Made by a program: the position numbers and the translations under genes. The notes beneath the pieces were generated by a model. It saw only the letters and a list, made by a program, of their open reading frames with translations, had not been told where the DNA came from and made no database searches. A stretch of DNA of 17,066 nucleotides. Origin: Candidatus Calditenuaceae archaeon JGI OTU-1. Lineage in GTDB: Archaea; Thermoproteota; Nitrososphaeria_A; Caldarchaeales; Calditenuaceae. The stretch is taken from contig AWOE01000007.1 in NCBI GenBank assembly GCA_000494145.1, positions 11,180 through 28,245 of the forward strand. The letters run 5' to 3'. Positions 14,451-17,066 of the stretch are shown here, piece after piece (the first letter of the stretch is position 1; every line of letters begins with the position of its first letter).

Positions 14451-15473
14451 TCAGGTCCTGCCTCTCCTGTAGACGAAGAGTATGACGACCGCAACGGCGG
14501 CGGCGACCGCCGCGAAGAGGCCGAGCGTCAGAGGGTCGAAGAGCGGTTCGGCCCTCCCTCCCGGTTCAGTGGCCGTCGTTCTGATCGTCTCGGTGGTGGG
14601 CGAGACTACCGTCTGGGCAGTCCCGGGCGTGGTCACGGTCGCCCCTCCCTCGGTGACCGTCCTGGTCACGGTGTAGGTCCTGACGTAAGTGGTCCCCGGG
14701 ATGACGACGGTCGTGCTGACGGTCGTTCCCTCGACCCGCGTCACGAGCGTTGCGGTCGTCCCCTCCAATGTGGTCGTGAAGTCCTCAGTAGTTCCCTCTC
14801 TAGTGACGGTCTCTGTGGTCCTGAAGTTCGCGAACTCCGGTGGGACTTGGAAGTCCTGCATCGTGACCGTGAAGCCCGGGAACGCGAAGGTGAAGCCCGG
14901 GAAGTCTATGACGACGGTCGCCGGCACCCTCTCCGGCTCTATCCTCAACCGGCTCACCTCGTAGGCCAGCCTGCAGGTCTCCTCGATCACGCCGTACAGC
15001 GAGACGGGCACCGCAAAGGTGGTTACGTACTGTCCCATAGTGAAAGTGGTTCCGACGGTAATCATCGTGTACCCGGTGGTCACGAAAGAGGTCCTGAGGG
15101 TTTCCGTACTGACGATCTCGGTCGGCGCGTTCAGGACGAACGTCGCCGTCATACCAGGCACCGCCACCGTTGTGCCCGGCACCGCGATGACGCCCTCCGC
15201 CCCTGGAGGGGTCTGGGCGGAGAAGCGAACCACGCAGACCTGTTCCTGCCTCTCGTAGTGCACGACCATTCTGATCCTCGGCATCTCGACCCTGATCACG
15301 ACGTCCCCTCCTCCTACAACGGTCACCGTCGCGTAGGTCCTGCCCGGCTCGACAACGGTCTCCGTAACGGTCTCAACCACCGTAGTCGCGGTCAGCACAG
15401 GATAGATCGCTCCGAGGAAGAACATTGAGAATGCGAGGATAACTCCCACTCGGCCGGTACGGGCCGATCCCAT
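14451..15473 (-). CDS. Thr-rich membrane-anchored surface protein
   Basis: This looks like a secreted cell-surface protein of 340 residues. From ATG 15473 the N-terminus is basic (MGSARTGRVG) and then hydrophobic to about residue 29 (signal peptide or anchor). The body is beta-rich with only two cysteines (C80, C157), possibly a disulfide. Two related units occur: IAVPGTTVAVPGMT (96-109) and IDFPGFTFAFPGFT (179-192). A Thr-rich stalk with repeated EGTT follows (about 205-305). A C-terminal helix (about 316-334) then precedes RRGRT, giving a type I topology. The stalk resembles glycosylated regions of archaeal S-layer-associated proteins. The frame opens 39 nt earlier, at 15512, but a TATA box lies in that stretch, so ATG 15473 is the real start. 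No enzymatic motif is seen. Confidence 0.7.
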   Translation of the reverse strand: MGSARTGRVGVILAFSMFFLGAIYPVLTATTVVETVTETVVEPGRTYATVTVVGGGDVVIRVEMPRIRMVVHYERQEQVCVVRFSAQTPPGAEGVIAVPGTTVAVPGMTATFVLNAPTEIVSTETLRTSFVTTGYTMITVGTTFTMGQYVTTFAVPVSLYGVIEETCRLAYEVSRLRIEPERVPATVVIDFPGFTFAFPGFTVTMQDFQVPPEFANFRTTETVTREGTTEDFTTTLEGTTATLVTRVEGTTVSTTVVIPGTTYVRTYTVTRTVTEGGATVTTPGTAQTVVSPTTETIRTTATEPGGRAEPLFDPLTLGLFAAVAAAVAVVILFVYRRGRT

Positions 15474-15496
15474 TGAATCTACTTTCAGCCCATCGG

Positions 15497-15504
15497 CTAT
15501 AAAT
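15497..15504 (-). promoter_or_regulatory. TATA box of the surface-protein gene
   Basis: CATTTATAGC on the minus strand is centred about 28 nt before ATG 15473. That is the spacing of a leaderless archaeal promoter, and no ribosome binding site precedes the ATG. Confidence 0.6.
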
Positions 15505-15564
15505 GTATCCAAGAGGTATGGGATTCGACGGCGCCCGACGGCCCCAGGTCCGGTGATCGGCTTG

Positions 15565-15573
15565 AGGTATATC
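15565..15573 (+). promoter_or_regulatory. tRNA-Ser promoter
   Basis: The TATA-like AGGTATATC is centred about 30 nt before the first base of the tRNA, at the normal position for an archaeal tRNA promoter. Confidence 0.55.
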
Positions 15574-15599
15574 GGCTGGATCCAAGACCGTTGCTGCGG

Positions 15600-15689
15600 G
15601 CCGGGGTGCCCGAGTGGACCAAGGGGCAGGCCTTGAGAGCCTGTGGCTCCTCCGGGGCCGCGCGGGTTCGAATCCCGCCCCCGGCGCCA
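15600..15689 (+). tRNA. tRNA-Ser (anticodon UGA)
   Basis: The gene folds as a class II tRNA. The acceptor GCCGGGG pairs with CCCCGGC (15679-15685). The discriminator is G, and CCA is encoded (15687-15689). The D-stem is CCC/GGG. The anticodon stem CAGGC/GCCTG encloses the 7-base loop CTTGAGA, with TGA at 15634-15636 reading UCA. The long variable arm GGCTCC-TCC-GGGGCC forms six pairs, and the T-stem GCGGG/CCCGC encloses TTCGAAT. Long arm, G discriminator and UGA anticodon all agree on serine. No intron. Confidence 0.97.
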
Positions 15690-15955
15690 TCACCGAACGT
15701 TCCGAACGTCTGGAAAACGACGTTGATGACGATTGTCTGCTGAGATCCTCTTTGTTCAATCATGATGTTTGCTTGCGGTTTGTAACTTCGAAAAGCGGGC
15801 GGAAAGTAGAATAGAGTTGTGCGGAGGACGCCGTACTAGAATGCCACGGAGAGCTGGATGGTTCCCTTAAAGGTCGAGCATCAGTCCAGAGCTGAAAGGA
15901 AAGGTATGGACAGAGGGGTCCAAAGAAAAACGGAAGGGGTCTGTTCGGCCCGCGC
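15690..15955. other. AT-richer gene-free gap between tRNA-Ser and the molybdenum hydroxylase genes
   Basis: No convincing gene in 266 nt. Base composition is visibly lower in GC than the flanks and lacks the AGG/GAG codon texture of the local genes. It begins with a 9-nt tandem duplication of CCGAACGT (15693-15700 and 15702-15709) containing the palindrome GAACGTTC. The right end holds the T-tract terminator of the cox-like genes. It could be decayed or inserted DNA beside a tRNA, but no att repeat of the tRNA 3' end is seen. Confidence 0.4.
15921..15930 (-). terminator. T-tract terminator after the 2Fe-2S subunit gene
   Basis: On the minus strand TTTTTCTTTG occurs about 26-35 nt after the stop codon of the small-subunit gene. 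T-rich runs of this sort terminate archaeal RNA polymerase. Confidence 0.45.
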
Positions 15956-16519
15956 TCAGATCCAGCTGCCCTTCTCCCTGATCTCCTTCGCTGCGGCCTC
16001 TACGGCCTTGACGATGTTCACGTAGCCCGTGCACCGGCAGAGGTTCCCGGATATGCCCTTCCTTATCTCGTCCCTAGTCGGGTTCGGGTTCAGCTTCAGG
16101 AAGCCGAGAGCGGCCAGAATCATACCCGGAGTGCAGTAACCGCACTGGAGGGCGTGGTGCTCCCAGAAGGCCTTCTGGAGCGGGTGGAGTTCTCCGTCCC
16201 TCGCTAGGCCCTCGATCGTGACGATCTCCGCGCCGTCAGCCTGGACTGCGTACAGCGTGCAGGACTTCACCGCCCTCCAATCGTCGCCCCACGGGCCCTT
16301 CATCAGAACGGTGCAGGCACCGCAGTTGCTGGTGTCGCAGCCTATGTGGGTTCCGGTGAGGCCGACGACGTCCCTGATGTAGTGGACGAGCAGGAGCCTC
16401 GGCTCAACCTCATGGGAGTACTCGACGCCGTTGATCTTGACCCTGATCGGGACCCTCGACTGGGACAGTGGGCCCCTGGCTCTCCGCTGGACTGCCCTCA
16501 CGGCGGCCCTGCGCGCCAT
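15956..16519 (-). CDS. Molybdenum hydroxylase small subunit, 2Fe-2S (CoxS/glyceraldehyde oxidoreductase gamma type)
   Basis: This iron-sulfur subunit of the xanthine-oxidase family passes electrons from the molybdenum site to the FAD subunit. Both clusters are complete. The plant-ferredoxin type has C61, C66, C69 and C87 (GCDTSNCGACTV...KSC). The helical type has C126, C129, C161 and C163 (QCGYCTPGM...CRCTGY). The EVEPRLLLVHYIRD and LTGTHIGCDTSNCG wording resembles archaeal aldehyde/glyceraldehyde oxidoreductases as well as CO dehydrogenase, so the substrate is open. About 22 Arg-rich residues precede the usual start of the fold. No hydrophobic stretch follows, so this is not a Tat signal. 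The ATG has GGTGAGGTGAG upstream and lies 1 nt after the stop of the medium subunit. A T-tract follows the gene. Confidence 0.93.
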   Translation of the reverse strand: MARRAAVRAVQRRARGPLSQSRVPIRVKINGVEYSHEVEPRLLLVHYIRDVVGLTGTHIGCDTSNCGACTVLMKGPWGDDWRAVKSCTLYAVQADGAEIVTIEGLARDGELHPLQKAFWEHHALQCGYCTPGMILAALGFLKLNPNPTRDEIRKGISGNLCRCTGYVNIVKAVEAAAKEIREKGSWI

Positions 16520-16520
16520 C

Positions 16521-17066
16521 TCACCTCACCACCGCCTCCTCCGCCTTTAACAACTTTGCGCGCTCACAGGCCTCGACGAGGGCCCGGCGCACGAAGACCT
16601 TCGTCACCTCGCGCTTGTACTCGACGCTCCCCCTCAGATCGGCCGAGGGCTCCGACATGGCCGCTGCCTTCTCGGCGGCCTCCCTGATCAGGTCCATATT
16701 CGGCACCTTCCCCTTCAGGACCTTCTCCGCATCGGTCGCCCTGAAGGGCCTCACGTGGACCGCACCTACAGCGATGGAGACGTCGGCTATCTCGCCCTTT
16801 TTGCCTGGAACCACGATCACCGCCGTGTTGACGGTCGCGAAGTCTCCGGCCTTCCTCTCGAACTTCTTCCACGACCAGCCGTGGTTGGCAGGCGGTACCG
16901 GTATCTGGATCTCGGTCAGTATCTCATGGGGCTTCAGGGCGGTTGTGAACGGGCCGAGGAAGAACTTCGTCGCAGGGATCTTCCTCTGCTTGCCTCCGTT
17001 GGCGATGAAGGTCGCGTTCAGGGCGAGGGTCACAACCGGCCAGTCGGCAGCCGGATCGGCGTGGGC
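16521..17066 (-). CDS. Molybdenum hydroxylase medium subunit, FAD-binding (CoxM type), C-terminal part
   Basis: This flavoprotein subunit accepts electrons from the 2Fe-2S subunit. The frame is open through the window edge; the visible part begins AHADPAADWP, the second FAD-binding segment of CoxM/CutM proteins. The FFLGPFTTALKPHEILTEIQIP block and the GDFATVNTAVIV strand are family-typical. The C-terminal CO-dehydrogenase flavoprotein domain ends in a basic helix. About 110 N-terminal residues are missing. The apparent start at 17033 is an internal GTG. The large molybdopterin subunit is not in the window and would have to lie upstream beyond 17066 or elsewhere. Confidence 0.92.
   Translation of the reverse strand, partial: AHADPAADWPVVTLALNATFIANGGKQRKIPATKFFLGPFTTALKPHEILTEIQIPVPPANHGWSWKKFERKAGDFATVNTAVIVVPGKKGEIADVSIAVGAVHVRPFRATDAEKVLKGKVPNMDLIREAAEKAAAMSEPSADLRGSVEYKREVTKVFVRRALVEACERAKLLKAEEAVVR

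Noticed and set aside
14482..15428. Val/Thr-rich and Arg/His-rich plus-strand frames opposite the surface protein
   Set aside because: They mirror the Thr-rich repeat codons of the minus-strand gene, and a TATA box and signal peptide exist only for the minus strand.
15724..15768. Possible C/D-box guide RNA (TGATGA at 15724, CTGA at 15740, TGATGT at 15763)
   Set aside because: The C box and D' box spacing fits, but the D'-C' gap is too long and no final CTGA follows at the right distance.

Overview
The window comes from a GC-rich thermophilic archaeon. The evidence is a full-length reverse gyrase, an archaeal proteasome alpha subunit, archaeal-type ribosomal proteins uL3, uL4, uL23 and uL2, an archaeal Pus10, a tRNA gene with encoded CCA, and TATA boxes about 25-35 nt upstream of several starts. 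The exact lineage cannot be fixed from this sequence alone. Sense strands are rich in AGG, GAG and AAG codons. This purine loading leaves long stop-free antisense frames, which I treat as shadows.

Left part (1-6.8 kb): the 3' end of a zinc alcohol dehydrogenase (+) runs tail to tail into psmA (-). A 132-nt divergent promoter region separates psmA from the reverse gyrase gene (+, 1194 aa). Reverse gyrase is convergent with pus10, the last gene of a minus-strand operon.

That operon (9053 down to 5402) reads: MoaD/ThiS-type ubiquitin-fold protein, small four-helix membrane protein, GTPBP1-like translational GTPase, Pus10. The first two genes overlap by 4 nt, the last two are 3 nt apart, and the middle junction is 32 nt. 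Grouping a sulfur-carrier or modifier protein with a translation GTPase and a tRNA pseudouridine synthase suggests a tRNA-modification or translation theme. The beta-grasp protein ends Gly-Gly-Trp-Ala, so its diglycine is masked by two residues.

Centre (9.1-12.0 kb): a divergent promoter starts the plus-strand cluster uL3-uL4-uL23-uL2. The first three genes overlap by 4 nt each; uL2 has its own promoter and ribosome binding site. The usual followers (S19, L22, S3, L29) are not here; adenosylhomocysteinase lies convergently after uL2.

Right part (13.4-17.1 kb): a small two-domain protein with a probable winged helix (+), an unrecognised 142-143-residue protein (-), and a Thr-rich membrane-anchored surface protein (-). 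Then come tRNA-Ser(UGA) (+), a 266-nt AT-richer gap with no gene, and the small 2Fe-2S and medium FAD subunits of a molybdenum hydroxylase (-, the medium subunit cut by the window edge). No CRISPR array, insertion sequence or rRNA is visible, and no gap exceeds 300 nt.
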